From an uncultured Gammaproteobacteria bacterium (GTDB lineage: Bacteria; Pseudomonadota; Gammaproteobacteria; Pseudomonadales; Azotimanducaceae), in assembly GCA_913043815.1 (NCBI GenBank), contig CAJWNY010000006.1, positions 1 through 63,549 on the forward strand: a DNA stretch of 63,549 bases. The letters run 5' to 3'. Position numbers and translations under genes: made by a program. This document shows positions 63,429-63,549 of this stretch, piece after piece. The notes under the pieces are model-generated. The model was not told the DNA's origin. It saw only the letters and a list, made by a program, of their open reading frames with translations, and did not search any database. The stretch's first letter is position 1. Each line of letters begins with the position of its first letter.

Positions 63429-63549
63429 ATTATTCCAACGCTGCTCAGTCGCGTTGCAAAAATTCTGAGCAGCTAAAGCCAAACTTATTTAGTTTACGTA
63501 ACCCTAGTTCTACAAATATCCATGCATCGAAAACTTCCAACCCTGATAA

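Overview
The window looks like chromosome of a free-living, aerobic gammaproteobacterium, probably marine. The first third follows a housekeeping gene order familiar from Pseudomonas and relatives: dcd, apbC/mrp, metG, the rnf operon and nth, then murI, argG, rnt, grxD, argD, argF. The acyl-CoA catabolism genes, a TonB-dependent receptor and a RibBX-type riboflavin enzyme fit the same group. The assignment to a marine lineage is inference from gene content. I found no plasmid, phage, insertion-sequence or CRISPR signature.

Layout. 0-8.4 kb: dcd and apbC on the minus strand, then metG, a tightly overlapping Rnf operon and nth with a terminator. 8.4-17.2 kb: murI, argG, rnt, grxD, a PatB/MalY aminotransferase, argD-argF and glpK. 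17.2-22.6 kb: a 1.08-kb regulatory region with a DnaA box, paired NrdR-like boxes and a strong leader hairpin, followed by class Ia ribonucleotide reductase genes nrdA and nrdB and a terminator. 22.6-30.6 kb: a small Cys-rich membrane ORF, a periplasmic penicillin-acylase-type hydrolase, an alpha/beta hydrolase, a two-subunit PimC/PimD-like acyl-CoA dehydrogenase and an enoyl-CoA hydratase. 30.6-38 kb: a double-CDGSH protein with a long DUF349 protein, a PepSY/PhoP-like/PhoQ-like operon, a glycine-zipper envelope protein and glycerate kinase. 38-44.7 kb: a lipoprotein M16 protease, a DinG-type helicase and a sugar-dehydrogenase-like propeller. 44.7-53.4 kb: mostly catabolic genes (ThDP enzyme, FAH-family hydrolase, Zn alcohol dehydrogenase, CoA-transferase) with pdxA, a zinc-ribbon miniprotein and ribBX. 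53.4-59.1 kb: a small secreted protein, a TonB-dependent receptor, a ZntR-like regulator with a metal-efflux permease under a MerR-type promoter, and a tRNA-Arg. 59.2-63.5 kb: a D-aminoacylase-like amidohydrolase, an alpha/beta hydrolase, a CitE/malyl-CoA-lyase-like enzyme and a decayed uracil-DNA-glycosylase-family gene.

The most unusual feature is the Rnf operon. Its order is rnfA-B-D-G-E-nth with no separate rnfC. The rnfB product carries, fused at its C terminus, a domain that closely resembles the two-cluster ferredoxin tail of RnfC. The NADH/FMN-binding part of RnfC is absent at this locus. If this is real and functional, it is an Rnf-type ion-translocating electron-transfer complex that has lost its usual NAD(H) module and must exchange electrons with another partner.

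Other points of interest are two genes caught in decay (a molybdenum-hydroxylase large-subunit fragment at 47 kb and the UDG-family gene at 63 kb), a textbook 20-bp-spacer MerR promoter whose predicted start point coincides with an ATG, a ZntR-like sensor with a changed zinc ligand, and a degenerate acyl-CoA dehydrogenase subunit beside an intact one. All function calls rest on reading motifs in the translations; no database search was run.
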